Below, in pieces: positions 1 to 8,780 of a DNA stretch of 64,000 nt; position 1 is the first letter of the stretch, and every line of letters starts with the position of its first letter. The stretch is from the NCBI GenBank assembly GCA_029553165.1, contig JAKPCT010000193.1, positions 18,073 to 82,072 on the forward strand. The letters are read 5' to 3'. Both the position numbers and the translations under genes were made by a program. Below the pieces are notes generated by a model. That model was not told the DNA's origin. It did no database searches and worked only from the letters and a program-made list of their open reading frames with translations. This DNA comes from Bacillota bacterium (GTDB taxonomy: Bacteria; Bacillota; UBA4882; UBA8346).

Positions 1-716
1 TTGCCTTATTGGTCGCGAAGGAGATTGAAAACTTTATTGCCCGGTTAAAGATTCCCGATGAGTCACCCTGTTTAGTGATCGGTTTGGGAAATTGGGAAGC
101 CACACCCGATGCGTTGGGTCCAAAAGTAGTTCAACATATCCTGGTAACACGTCACTTAAACCATTTGACACCACCGGAGAAGAAAGATGGACTGCGCCCG
201 GTTAGTGCAATTGCCCCAGGAGTCTTAGGTACGACCGGAATTGAGACGGGTGAGATTGTAATGGGTGTGGTTCAACGAACCCGACCAGGTTTTATTGTTG
301 TTATTGATGCGTTAGCATCACGCAGCACAACGAGAGTGGGAAGTGCGATCCAAATTGCTGATGCTGGAATTCATCCGGGTTCGGGTTTGGGAAATAAGCG
401 AATTGGAATTACACCCCAAACAATGGGTATTCCAGTAATAGCGATTGGGGTACCAACGGTTGTTGAAGCTGGTACGATCATTCACGATGCAGTTGTTGAG
501 ATTGTTAAACGCGATCCTTCATTGGTCCATCCTAAAGCCGTAAATGAACGGGCAATAATTGAACGGGTTTTGTCCCCGTATATGAGTAGTTTAATCGTAA
601 CTCCAAAAGAGATCGATGTGATGATCGAAGATTTATCAAAAGTAGTTTCCGGAGCGCTTAATATTGCATTGCATCCGGCGATCAGTCCGGACGAAGTATT
701 TCGTTATTTAAATTAA
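1..716 (+). CDS. gpr: Germination (spore) protease GPR, 5'-truncated by window edge
   Basis: This is the C-terminal part of the A25-family aspartic endopeptidase that degrades small acid-soluble spore proteins at germination. The frame is open to the left edge, and about 238 residues are visible against roughly 320-370 for the family, so the propeptide and N-terminus lie outside. The block VIGLGNWEATPDALGP and the later TPQTMGIPVIAIGVPTVV stretch are family hallmarks. Position just upstream of the lepA-hrcA-dnaK block is the usual one in Firmicutes. A likely substrate, a gamma-type spore protein with an EFASE motif, lies at 38.7 kb. Identification is confident; the start is unseen. Confidence 0.93.
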   Translation, partial: ALLVAKEIENFIARLKIPDESPCLVIGLGNWEATPDALGPKVVQHILVTRHLNHLTPPEKKDGLRPVSAIAPGVLGTTGIETGEIVMGVVQRTRPGFIVVIDALASRSTTRVGSAIQIADAGIHPGSGLGNKRIGITPQTMGIPVIAIGVPTVVEAGTIIHDAVVEIVKRDPSLVHPKAVNERAIIERVLSPYMSSLIVTPKEIDVMIEDLSKVVSGALNIALHPAISPDEVFRYLN

Positions 717-816
717 ATATCTTTTGTTCTAAATTATCTTTTTTAACATACTAACTTAGGTGAAAGCACTTTATTATGGAAGTGAATTTGATTATCATCT
801 AAGGAGGTGTAGTTTA

Positions 817-1467
817 ATGAAGATTTTTAGAGCAAGACTAAAGATCCACCTTTTTTATGGGGCGATCTTTTTTTTATTAGGATTTAGCGGAGTACTTTTA
901 AACCGGGAACTGTCTTATCGTTTGATTGCGGAGCGTTTTAATCTGTTAACGGAAGATTTGAAAGTATATTCTGATTTGGATTGGGATTCAGAGCGGACTG
1001 TTCCGGTATTTAATAATGAAATTGATGCAACCAAAGCAAAGTTATATTTACTATATTATCCGGGAATAGATCCGGCATTCATTAAAGAAATCAGTGCAAT
1101 TGCAGTAAATTCGGCAAATGAAATAATTTTAACAGGAATAGAACCAGGCCAAAATTTAGAAACTAAATTAGTAGAAATTATCAAAACCAATCAATCAGTG
1201 ATCGGATTGAAGGTAAATGATGCGGATGATCTTTTTGAGTATCAGTTGTACTTTACTGTCAGACTGGATGAAGCAGAGTTAATCCAAGCGTTTTTGCAAT
1301 TCAGTAACCGGTTAAATGATTGGAAAGTAAGCAAACTGATCGTCAATCGTCAACACAGCTTCTATCAGGTTCGGTGGCTTTCCAGTCCGGATCAAACAGA
1401 CTTTAAAGCAGTTGTTGAGTGTCTTGTTAACCTGCAAAACAATCATTCCAACCGAAAAAGAATTTAA
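817..1467 (+). CDS. Hypothetical membrane-anchored protein
   Basis: 216 residues. The ATG at 817 is chosen because AAGGAGGT lies 8 bases upstream; an earlier in-frame start at 760 has no such site. The N-terminus MKIFRARLKIHLFYG is basic and leads into one hydrophobic segment (about residues 10-26), followed by a soluble, acidic domain. I do not recognise the family. It sits directly after gpr, where Firmicutes often carry spoIIP, but I see no amidase features, so it is not a visible SpoIIP. It probably forms a small unit with the next gene. Function unknown. Confidence 0.7.
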   Translation: MKIFRARLKIHLFYGAIFFLLGFSGVLLNRELSYRLIAERFNLLTEDLKVYSDLDWDSERTVPVFNNEIDATKAKLYLLYYPGIDPAFIKEISAIAVNSANEIILTGIEPGQNLETKLVEIIKTNQSVIGLKVNDADDLFEYQLYFTVRLDEAELIQAFLQFSNRLNDWKVSKLIVNRQHSFYQVRWLSSPDQTDFKAVVECLVNLQNNHSNRKRI

Positions 1468-1489
1468 ACACATATTCAAGGAGGTTCGA

Positions 1490-1813
1490 TTGAAAACATT
1501 TGTAAAAATGACAATGGTAATTGTATTAATAGCAATCTTTGCCTTGTTTAGCTTGGTGATTGCAACCCGCAATCTCCGTTCTCTGCTGGGCAGGGAGAAG
1601 TTTGCTAACCATAAAATAGCGACTAATCTAATGAAGGTTGAAAGTAAAGTATTTCAGATAATTGATCATCACAGTGAACAGATCAATGCTAAAGTAATAC
1701 GAAACATTAATTTCACTGCAATTAAAGAGCATTGTCTGCTCCGATTTCAAGCAGTTAATCTCTGGATTAGAACCCGGTTTGATACACTTGTTACTTATAT
1801 TAATATGTTATGA
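1490..1813 (+). CDS. Hypothetical small membrane protein
   Basis: 107 residues starting at TTG 1490, picked because AAGGAGG lies about 5 bases upstream. A longer open frame back to 1412 overlaps the preceding gene and has no ribosome site. The N-terminus is a basic residue cluster followed by a single strongly hydrophobic segment (about residues 7-23, MVIVLIAIFALFSLVIA), then a basic, mostly helical tail. The spacing from the preceding gene is about 20 bases, so both are likely co-transcribed. Family not recognised; possibly a partner of the upstream membrane protein. Confidence 0.6.
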   Translation: MKTFVKMTMVIVLIAIFALFSLVIATRNLRSLLGREKFANHKIATNLMKVESKVFQIIDHHSEQINAKVIRNINFTAIKEHCLLRFQAVNLWIRTRFDTLVTYINML

Positions 1814-1884
1814 AATTGGACTGGGCCTGCAGGATAAAACCGTTTTATGGTGAATAGTTAGAGTTTGTGAAAGGAGTAGGTTTT

Positions 1885-3462
1885 ATGTTGGCAGAGAAGT
1901 CCACTGAACGGGCGGCAAAAGCTGCCGGAATGATCTCATTAATGTTTTTGTTGAGCCGGATTTTAGGATTGGTCCGTGAAAGTGTCGCTGGAAGAATCTT
2001 TGGCTCCTATAATATGGATGTCTTTTTTTCAGCGTTTATTATACCGGATTTAATGTATAATCTGTTGGTTGGAGGAGCGCTTTCGGCCGGTTTGATCCCC
2101 ATCTTTACGGAGTATCTGACTAAGGGCGAAGAGGAAGAAGGCTGGAAAGTTGCCAGTACTTTTATCAACATCACTTTATTGCTTTTGTTGTGCTTTACTG
2201 TCCTGGGAGTAGTTTTTGCCGATTGGGTTGCTTTTTTGGAGGCACCCGATTTTCCAGCGGATAAGATGGCATCGTTGGTCAAATTGACCAGAGTGATGTT
2301 TCCGGCGGTCTGTTTTACCGCGTTAGCCGGATTAACAGGCGGAATCCTCAATTCGTATCAACATTTTTTTGCGCCGGCTTTCGGATCAAACTTTTATAAT
2401 GTAGCAATAATTTTAGGGGCTATAATTTTAGGTCCAAAGTTAGCGATTGTAGGGATGGGTTTAGGAGTTGTTGCAGGTTCATTTGGTAACTTTCTGATCC
2501 AGGCGGGTTTTTTAAAGAGCAGGGGCGGTAAGTACTACCGGCCATTTTATATTGATCTCAAAAATCCCGGTTTTATTAGAATGATCAAATTAATCCTGCC
2601 GGCATTGGTAGGGTTATCGGCGGCGCAGGTTAATATCTGGATAACCAATGCCATGGCTTCGTCTTTTGAATCCGGGAGTATCACAGCTTTACGTTATGCA
2701 AACCGTTTAATCCAGATGCCAATTGGAATCTTTGCTGCAGGAATTGCAATGGCTTTTTTTCCTCTGTTATCAAGATTGGCAAGCGATAACAAGATGGACT
2801 CATTTAAAGATACATTAGCGCTTGCTTTGAAATATATCTTTTTTATTATGATCCCATCAGCGATTGGATTGATTATCCTTCGTTATCCAATCATGAAGCT
2901 GATCTTTGAAGGCCAAAAATTGACACCGCACGATACCATTTTGGCCTCTAATGCTTTATTGTTTTATAGTATTGCAATTTTTGCCCATGCAGCAATCTTA
3001 TTATTACCCCGTGCTTTTTACGCATTGCAGGACACTAAAACTCCGGTTTTAGTCAGTGTCAGTTCAATAACAGTCAGTATTTTGTTAAACTGGTTGTTTA
3101 AGAATTATACCGGTATGGGTATTGGTGGTTTTGCGCTTTCCTTCTCGATTATGGGGTTGATCAATATGATTGCCTTATTAATCATTTTAAGACGTAAAAT
3201 TGATGGTATCCGCGGGCGGACGATCTTCAATTCGTTTATTAAAACCAGTATTGCTGCCGCGATAATGGGTGTGGCCATTTTGATTATCAAGTGGATAATC
3301 ATAAGTTTTGTACCGGTGAGCGGTCATGGCGAGGCAGCATTGATCGTTGTCTTTGGAATGATCTTTGGAATTATTGTTTATTTTCTGGCTGCCTGGCTGT
3401 TGAAGATCAATGAGATGGAGATGGTAATAAATATTATTAAGAATAAATTGTTACGAAAGTGA
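1885..3462 (+). CDS. murJ: Lipid II flippase MurJ
   Basis: About 525 residues of a polytopic MOP-superfamily protein that flips lipid II across the cytoplasmic membrane for peptidoglycan synthesis. The N-terminal block with SRILGLVRES and the following FVSAFIIP-like segment (here FFSAFIIPDLMYNLL) are typical of MurJ/MviN. Around 14 hydrophobic segments fit the family. The start at ATG 1885 is set by AAGGAG at 1871; the GTG at 1867 precedes that site and is rejected. The 3' end overlaps the next gene by four bases (GTGA), which suggests translational coupling. Insertion between gpr and lepA is not the commonest gene order. Confidence 0.93.
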   Translation: MLAEKSTERAAKAAGMISLMFLLSRILGLVRESVAGRIFGSYNMDVFFSAFIIPDLMYNLLVGGALSAGLIPIFTEYLTKGEEEEGWKVASTFINITLLLLLCFTVLGVVFADWVAFLEAPDFPADKMASLVKLTRVMFPAVCFTALAGLTGGILNSYQHFFAPAFGSNFYNVAIILGAIILGPKLAIVGMGLGVVAGSFGNFLIQAGFLKSRGGKYYRPFYIDLKNPGFIRMIKLILPALVGLSAAQVNIWITNAMASSFESGSITALRYANRLIQMPIGIFAAGIAMAFFPLLSRLASDNKMDSFKDTLALALKYIFFIMIPSAIGLIILRYPIMKLIFEGQKLTPHDTILASNALLFYSIAIFAHAAILLLPRAFYALQDTKTPVLVSVSSITVSILLNWLFKNYTGMGIGGFALSFSIMGLINMIALLIILRRKIDGIRGRTIFNSFIKTSIAAAIMGVAILIIKWIIISFVPVSGHGEAALIVVFGMIFGIIVYFLAAWLLKINEMEMVINIIKNKLLRK

Positions 3463-4178
3463 GACCACTTGATATGGGAGTACTGCAGCTTTTTATTGAA
3501 GCTTTCATTGTTGGCCTTTCCGGTGCGTTAGCTCCGGGGCCGCTATTGACTTATACAATTAAAACTTCATATCAAAAAGGTTTTTGGGTTGGTCCTAAGG
3601 TTATTTTGGGTCATGCCTTGGCAGAAACAGCATTGATAACTTTATTATTGTTAGGTTTTGCTAAATATTTAAATAATGATACTGTCAAGATCAGCCTGTG
3701 TCTGGTTGGAGGGTTGATCCTGGCGCTGATTGGTTACGACTTAATTTGGAAGGAGCGGAAGCAAAGTAATAATCAATATTCGGAGGAGGCTGCGGTCAGT
3801 GAGGTAAAACAACCAAAACTGACTACAATGGGCCCGTTTTTTACCGGAGTCTTCCTTTCAACGATTAATCCCTATTGGATGTTATGGTGGGCGATCATTG
3901 GTTTGGCATATATTGAACGGGCGCTCCGATATGGTTTTTTTGGGGTGGCAGTCTTTTTTACCGGACATATTTTGTCGGACTTTATTTGGTATACTCTGGT
4001 TTCAGGTTCAATAACATTTGGCAGTCGTCTGTTATCATCACGCTTTTATAATAAACTGTTGTTAATTTGTGGCCTGTTTATGCTGTTTTTAGCAGTGTCA
4101 TTTATATACGATGGGTTGAGACATTTAGCGGTTTGGACTAAGGTGATTGACCTGTTTAACGAAGTTAAAATGATCTAA
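3459..4178 (+). CDS. LysE/RhtB-family amino-acid exporter-like protein
   Basis: 239 residues with about six hydrophobic segments. The N-terminal signature GLSGALAPGPLLTYTI and the central STINPYWMLWW stretch match the LysE translocator family, which exports amino acids or related small molecules across the cytoplasmic membrane. The GTG at 3459 overlaps the murJ stop codon; an alternative ATG lies at 3474, and neither has a strong ribosome site, so coupling to murJ translation favours 3459. Residues 95-115 form a hydrophilic loop rich in Gln, Asn and Glu. The substrate cannot be read from sequence. Confidence 0.8.
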   Translation: MRPLDMGVLQLFIEAFIVGLSGALAPGPLLTYTIKTSYQKGFWVGPKVILGHALAETALITLLLLGFAKYLNNDTVKISLCLVGGLILALIGYDLIWKERKQSNNQYSEEAAVSEVKQPKLTTMGPFFTGVFLSTINPYWMLWWAIIGLAYIERALRYGFFGVAVFFTGHILSDFIWYTLVSGSITFGSRLLSSRFYNKLLLICGLFMLFLAVSFIYDGLRHLAVWTKVIDLFNEVKMI

Positions 4179-4215
4179 CGCTTTAGTTACAATATTGTTT
4201 GAGTCTAATTAAGTG

Positions 4216-4245
4216 TTGCTTGGGATCGAATGCGAGTGATATAAT
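4216..4245 (+). promoter_or_regulatory. Predicted sigma-A promoter of lepA
   Basis: A -35-like TTGCTT (4216-4221) and a perfect -10 TATAAT (4240-4245) are separated by 18 bases. It lies 45 bases ahead of the lepA start codon and after the end of the upstream transport genes, so lepA has a likely promoter of its own. Confidence 0.6.
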
Positions 4246-4289
4246 ATTAATTTGATAGTATTTTGAATCTGTTGGAGGTATTGAAGTTT

Positions 4290-6089
4290 TTGATACAGAC
4301 ACACATTCGTAATTTTTGCATCATCGCTCATATTGATCATGGTAAATCGACTTTAGCGGATCGATTGTTGGAATATACCGGTGCTTTAAGTGAACGCGAG
4401 ATGACGGAACAAGTCCTGGATTCGATGGATCTGGAACGGGAACGTGGTATTACAATTAAGGCTCAAGCAGTTCGTCTTGAGTATGTGGCAAAGAACAATC
4501 AAAAGTATATTCTTAATCTGATCGATACTCCCGGACATGTGGACTTTACCTATGAGGTTTCCCGTTCATTAGCTGCTTGTGACGGAGCGTTGTTAATTGT
4601 TGATGCTACTCAAGGTGTTGAAGCACAAACGATTGCTAATCTTTATTTAGCATTAGAACATGATCTGGACATCATTCCGGTGATTAATAAGATTGATCTT
4701 CCCAGCGCGGAACCGGATCGGGTCAAAGCAGAGATTAATGAGATTATTGGTATTCCGCCCGAAGAATGTATTTTAACCAGTGCCAAAACCGGTGAAGGGA
4801 TTATTGATATTTTAGAAGCAATTGTTAACCGGATCAAACCGCCCAAAGGAGATCAACGGTTACCGTTAAGAGCCTTAATCTTTGACTCGCATTTTGATTC
4901 CTATCGGGGGGTTATCGCTTATTGTAGAATCTTCGAAGGTAAACTTAAAGTCGGCGATAAGATCAGAATGATGGCAACCGGTAAGGAATTTGAGGTTAAC
5001 GCGTTAGGGACATTCAGACCAATGATGGTTCCGGCAAACGAATTGGTTGCCGGAGAGGTTGGATTTGTAACTGCTTCAATGAAAAATGTTAATGATACTC
5101 AGGTTGGTGATACAATTACCACTGTAGATAATCCAGCGTTGATCCCATTGGAAGGTTATCGCGCGGTACAACCAATGGTGTATTGCGGTTTATATCCGGT
5201 TGACAATGCTGATTATGATGACTTACGTGACGCATTGGAGAAATTAAAGTTAAATGATGCTTCATTGGTTTTCGAACCGGAGAACTCAATTGCCCTTGGT
5301 TTTGGTTTCCGTTGTGGTTTTCTGGGTTTATTGCATATGGAGATCATTCAAGAACGTTTAGAACGTGAGTATGGATTGAGTTTAATCGCAACAGCACCAA
5401 GTGTTGTTTATAAGGTTTTTCGGACCGATGGTGATGTGATGGAGATCTCTAACCCTGCCGAACTGCCTGCTCCAAACTATGTTGATCATCTTGAAGAGCC
5501 ATATGTTAAAGCGACGATTATTCTTCCCAGTGAATATGTGGGGACAATCATGGAGTTGTGCCAGGAAAAACGTGGGACATTTAAGAATATGGAGTATTTA
5601 ACGGAGACCAGGGTGTTGTTAACCTATGAGTTGCCACTGGCCGAGATTCTTTTAGACTTCTTTGACAAGTTAAAGTCACGGTCCCGCGGTTATGCTTCTC
5701 TTGACTACGAATATTTAGGGCATCGTGAGTCGGCTCTGGTGAAGATGGATATTTTGCTTAACGGAAAGATTGTTGATGCTTTATCGGCAATTGTGCACCG
5801 TGATAAAGCTTACCAACGGGGACGACAGTTGGCCGAAAAATTAAAAGAGATCATCCCGCGACAAATGTTTGAGGTTCCGATTCAGGCGGCAATCGGTAAT
5901 AAAGTAATTGCGCGCGAGACAGTTAAAGCCTTACGCAAAGATGTACTTGCCAAATGTTATGGTGGTGACATTTCACGGAAACGAAAGCTGTTGGAGAAGC
6001 AAAAAGAGGGTAAGAAACGGATGAAACAGTTAGGAACGGTTGAAGTACCGCAGGAGGCTTTTTTAGCGGTGTTGAAGATAGAAGACTAA
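4290..6089 (+). CDS. lepA: Elongation factor 4 (LepA), ribosome-bound GTPase
   Basis: About 599 residues, the usual LepA length. GTPase motifs are clear near the N-terminus: AHIDHGKS (G1), DTPGHVDF (G3) and NKIDLP (G4). The domain order matches EF4, ending with the C-terminal region containing [20 protein letters not shown]. It acts on the ribosome, where EF4 is proposed to remodel stalled or incorrectly translocated complexes. The TTG at 4290 is chosen because GGAGGT sits at 4274-4279; an upstream TTG at 4263 precedes that site. The gene keeps the conserved lepA-hemW neighbourhood but is separated from hemW by hairpin repeats and a reverse-strand gene. Confidence 0.96.
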   Translation: MIQTHIRNFCIIAHIDHGKSTLADRLLEYTGALSEREMTEQVLDSMDLERERGITIKAQAVRLEYVAKNNQKYILNLIDTPGHVDFTYEVSRSLAACDGALLIVDATQGVEAQTIANLYLALEHDLDIIPVINKIDLPSAEPDRVKAEINEIIGIPPEECILTSAKTGEGIIDILEAIVNRIKPPKGDQRLPLRALIFDSHFDSYRGVIAYCRIFEGKLKVGDKIRMMATGKEFEVNALGTFRPMMVPANELVAGEVGFVTASMKNVNDTQVGDTITTVDNPALIPLEGYRAVQPMVYCGLYPVDNADYDDLRDALEKLKLNDASLVFEPENSIALGFGFRCGFLGLLHMEIIQERLEREYGLSLIATAPSVVYKVFRTDGDVMEISNPAELPAPNYVDHLEEPYVKATIILPSEYVGTIMELCQEKRGTFKNMEYLTETRVLLTYELPLAEILLDFFDKLKSRSRGYASLDYEYLGHRESALVKMDILLNGKIVDALSAIVHRDKAYQRGRQLAEKLKEIIPRQMFEVPIQAAIGNKVIARETVKALRKDVLAKCYGGDISRKRKLLEKQKEGKKRMKQLGTVEVPQEAFLAVLKIED

Positions 6090-6110
6090 TAAATAGGTAA
6101 GAGTAATCGA

Positions 6111-6420
6111 GGATGGGGCTATTTATTTTAGAAGAATCGCAATTTAGGGTGATATTTTTTAGGTAGCGATTCTTCAACTCGAAGAAGAATATTAGTAGGC
6201 GGGCTCATTCAAGGATGGGGCTACTCATTTTAGAAGAATTGTTTGAAGTGAGTGGGTTTTGAGAGAAACAATTCTTCAACTCGAAGAAGAATATTAGTAG
6301 GCGGGTTCATTCAAGGATGGGGCTATTTATTTTAGAAGAATCGCAATTTGGGGTGATATTTTTTAGGTAGCGATTCTTCAAATCGAAGAAGCTTATTAAA
6401 AGGGTGAAATTTTTTAGAAG
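6111..6420. repeat. Tandem ~102-bp hairpin repeats (three copies plus a remnant)
   Basis: Three head-to-tail units begin at 6111, 6213 and 6315 with the shared string GGATGGGGCTA. Each holds a long inverted repeat: GAAGAATCGC/GCGATTCTTC in units 1 and 3 (6131-6140 with 6166-6175; 6335-6344 with 6370-6379) and GAAGAATTGTTT/AAACAATTCTTC in unit 2 (6233-6244 with 6266-6277). The arms differ between units but stay complementary. A partial fourth unit runs to about 6430. This fills the 400-base gap between convergent lepA and the isomerase-like gene; no open reading frame explains it. Confidence 0.85.
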
Positions 6421-6470
6421 GCGATTTTTTGACTGTTAGAGTCAGCGTGAAGTTTTAAAATTAACCAGTA

Positions 6471-6494
6471 AAAAAACCGGAAAACCGGTTTTTT
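6471..6494. terminator. Bidirectional rho-independent terminator
   Basis: AAAAAACCGG and CCGGTTTTTT flank a four-base loop, giving A- and T-runs on the two sides. It can end transcription from lepA and its repeat tail, and also from the convergent gene whose stop codon lies at 6493. Confidence 0.75.
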
Positions 6495-7332
6495 ATATTG
6501 TTATTTTAGGTATTTTATTGTTTTTGGGGCGAATCGGTTTTTTCAAGTATTGGTTGAGATTATTAAGGCTAAGTATTTGGTCGTTTAGCTGGGTCATCTC
6601 CAATATAGCAGTAGTATTCGGGTATTGTTTGCTGATTTTTTTGATGAGATCTCCCCACCAGGTCAGATTGGCTGTTATCGGAAAATGGCGGTCAAGGAGA
6701 CGGTCATTATCATGGAAGTGGAAGTGTGATACCCGATCCATCATGAGTAGGGAATCAATTGCTACATTTGCTTGTAAAGCATGACCAATATCTAAAGTTA
6801 AACCGAATTCTGGCTCTGGAAATAACCATAATAACTCCTGAAAACGTGAGCCATCAGCAGTACCAGGATGGTAGTCAGGATCAGCGGGCATGTTCTCAAT
6901 TAAAAGCTTTACTCCTAATTTACGGGCTTCGTTAAGTAAACGGCCGATCGCTTCTTCCTCATAACGGTGATTTTCAATGTGATCTGGTAGGTTGGGATCG
7001 AGCGTTGTCGGATGAAAAGTGATCAGTTTGATCTGTAATTCCGCAGCCAATCGCATACAGTTTAAGATCTTGCTGTATGAAAGTTCGCGCAGTGTTGGAT
7101 CAACGGAGCCAAGACGGCAGCCAACAAAGGGAGCATGCATTGTAAAGTTAAATTGATAACGTTCCTGATAGATCCGTAATGTCTGTTTTTGCGATTGGTT
7201 ATAGGTGAAGTGCGGTGTTAGATACCGCGGATCGGCATGGAGTTCAATTGTCCGGAAATTACCGGCGACAGTTGCCAGATATTCTGCTAAAGGAATATTG
7301 GTAATGATTCTTGATCCCAGGTTAAATGGCAT
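6493..7332 (-). CDS. Sugar phosphate isomerase/epimerase-like TIM-barrel protein
   Basis: 279 residues of the xylose-isomerase-like TIM-barrel family that also contains AP endonuclease 2. Candidate metal ligands occur in the usual order: the His in TFHPTT, the Glu in LLIENMP, the Asp and His in LTLDIGHA, the His residues in FHFHDND and the Glu in AILEMTQ. The start at 7332 (MPFNLGSR) has AAAGAGGT just upstream; a longer frame back to 7374 begins with TTG and no ribosome site. It is transcribed against lepA and hemW. Family is clear; substrate is not, and a sugar isomerase is more likely than a DNA repair nuclease. Confidence 0.75.
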   Translation of the reverse strand: MPFNLGSRIITNIPLAEYLATVAGNFRTIELHADPRYLTPHFTYNQSQKQTLRIYQERYQFNFTMHAPFVGCRLGSVDPTLRELSYSKILNCMRLAAELQIKLITFHPTTLDPNLPDHIENHRYEEEAIGRLLNEARKLGVKLLIENMPADPDYHPGTADGSRFQELLWLFPEPEFGLTLDIGHALQANVAIDSLLMMDRVSHFHFHDNDRLLDRHFPITANLTWWGDLIKKISKQYPNTTAILEMTQLNDQILSLNNLNQYLKKPIRPKNNKIPKITI

Positions 7333-7453
7333 GATTAAGCGACCTCTTTCAATTGTAGCTGGTGTTGTAATCAATATACATTAGTTGCCTGAAGAGATCA
7401 ATTAATAAATAGTTAATAATCATTGGTTGTTATTGATGGAGGCGATCCGGCTT

Positions 7454-8599
7454 TTGGGTAATGAATTTGGAATCTACGTTCACTTTCCTTTCTGTAAAAA
7501 AAAGTGTGATTATTGTGACTTTAATTCCTACGCCGGTCTGGACAGTTTGATGTCAGCTTATACAGTGGCTCTGATCAAAGAGATAGAGCGCTACTTGCCC
7601 CAGTCCCGTTCAGTTAGAACGATTTATTGTGGTGGCGGGACACCAAGTTACTTTATTACTGAATTCTTAATTTATATCTTAAACTATATTCGCGAGCATT
7701 TTTTTCTTAGCAGAGATCAGATTGAGACTACCTTGGAGATCAATCCGGGAACCATCAATCTGCAATCACTGGTGGAACTTAGGAATGCCGGTGTGAACCG
7801 GTTAAGTATTGGATTACAGGCCACTCAGGATGAGTTGTTAAAACGTATTGGAAGGGTCCATACTTGGGATGATTTTTGCTTCACATATCATTTGGCGCGT
7901 GATGTGGGTTTCAATAATATTGGTCTTGATCTGATCTTTGGATTGCCAGGGCAGACCTTGACGGAATGGAAAGAAACATTAGCTAAGGTAGTAAACTTAA
8001 GTCCGAATCATATTTCGGCATATGCGCTTCAGGTTGAGTCCGGAACTAAGCTTGCTGCTAAAGTGGAAGCAGGTGAATTTATATTACCGTCGGAAGATGA
8101 AGTGGCAGCGATGATGGCTTATACAATGGAGACTCTGCCGTTGGCAGGATATGAACATTATGAAATATCAAATTATGCTAAGCCCGGATTTCGCTCCGAA
8201 CATAATCTGAATTACTGGCTGGGGCGTGATTATCTGGGTTTTGGAGCCGGAGCTTTTTCGACCTTTCAAGGGAAACGCTATTGCAATCTCCATCATCCCC
8301 AGGAATATATTAATGCTTTAAAATATGACCAATCGTTAATTGTTGAAAGTGAAATTATAGATGAACAATTGGCTTTAAAAGAACGGTTGATGCTGGGGCT
8401 GCGGTTGGCAGATGGGGTTAATTTAAATGAATTTCGTAGATCGTTGGTGCCAACATCTTTTGGGAGATTGGAACGGGAAATTGATGAATTAGTCAATCTG
8501 GGACTGATCAGACGTTTTGACAATACAATTCAATTAACAACTAATGCGATGATGATCAGTAATTCGATTATCAGTCGGTTACTGTCAGTTTGGTCATGA
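7454..8599 (+). CDS. hemW: Radical SAM HemW (coproporphyrinogen III oxidase-like heme chaperone)
   Basis: About 381 residues. The radical SAM cluster motif CKKKCDYC (CxxxCxxC) lies near the N-terminus in YVHFPFC, followed by GGGTPS, and the tail has the HemW-type ending without the extra HemN C-terminal domain. HemW-type proteins are thought to deliver heme rather than oxidise coproporphyrinogen. The start is uncertain: TTG 7454 has GGAGG ten bases upstream, while ATG 7436 lies three bases before that GGAGG. The position between lepA and hrcA is conserved in Firmicutes. Confidence 0.88.
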   Translation: MGNEFGIYVHFPFCKKKCDYCDFNSYAGLDSLMSAYTVALIKEIERYLPQSRSVRTIYCGGGTPSYFITEFLIYILNYIREHFFLSRDQIETTLEINPGTINLQSLVELRNAGVNRLSIGLQATQDELLKRIGRVHTWDDFCFTYHLARDVGFNNIGLDLIFGLPGQTLTEWKETLAKVVNLSPNHISAYALQVESGTKLAAKVEAGEFILPSEDEVAAMMAYTMETLPLAGYEHYEISNYAKPGFRSEHNLNYWLGRDYLGFGAGAFSTFQGKRYCNLHHPQEYINALKYDQSLIVESEIIDEQLALKERLMLGLRLADGVNLNEFRRSLVPTSFGRLEREIDELVNLGLIRRFDNTIQLTTNAMMISNSIISRLLSVWS

Positions 8600-8682
8600 C
8601 AGTTAAAATTATTGATTAATTAAGTGAATTTGATGGGTTGAGTTTTGGTAATTATTAATCTAATTTTAAAAGTTAAACCCCC

Positions 8683-8711
8683 TTGACAAACCAGCATAGC
8701 AGTGATATTTT
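8683..8711 (+). promoter_or_regulatory. Promoter of the hrcA-dnaK heat-shock operon
   Basis: A perfect -35 TTGACA (8683-8688) is followed after 17 bases by a weaker -10 TATTTT (8706-8711). It sits immediately upstream of the CIRCE operator, the classical layout for HrcA-repressed operons. Confidence 0.8.
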
Positions 8712-8720
8712 TTAAATAGA

Positions 8721-8747
8721 TTAGCACTCGGCATCAAAGAGTGCTAA
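8721..8747 (+). promoter_or_regulatory. CIRCE operator (HrcA binding site)
   Basis: A perfect inverted repeat TTAGCACTC, nine-base spacer, GAGTGCTAA, identical to the CIRCE consensus. HrcA bound here should repress the hrcA, chaperonin, grpE, dnaK and perhaps dnaJ genes until heat stress draws HrcA off. I saw no second CIRCE in the window. Confidence 0.97.
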
Positions 8748-8780
8748 CAAAACCTTTCACTACGAAGTGAGGTGCTTTCC

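Noticed and set aside
6111..6420. CRISPR array
   Set aside because: Repeats are about 102 bases, nearly identical throughout with no spacers, and no cas gene is near.
6493..7332. Endonuclease IV DNA repair enzyme
   Set aside because: The fold is shared, but the sequence lacks the full set of endonuclease IV signature blocks; a sugar isomerase-like role fits better.
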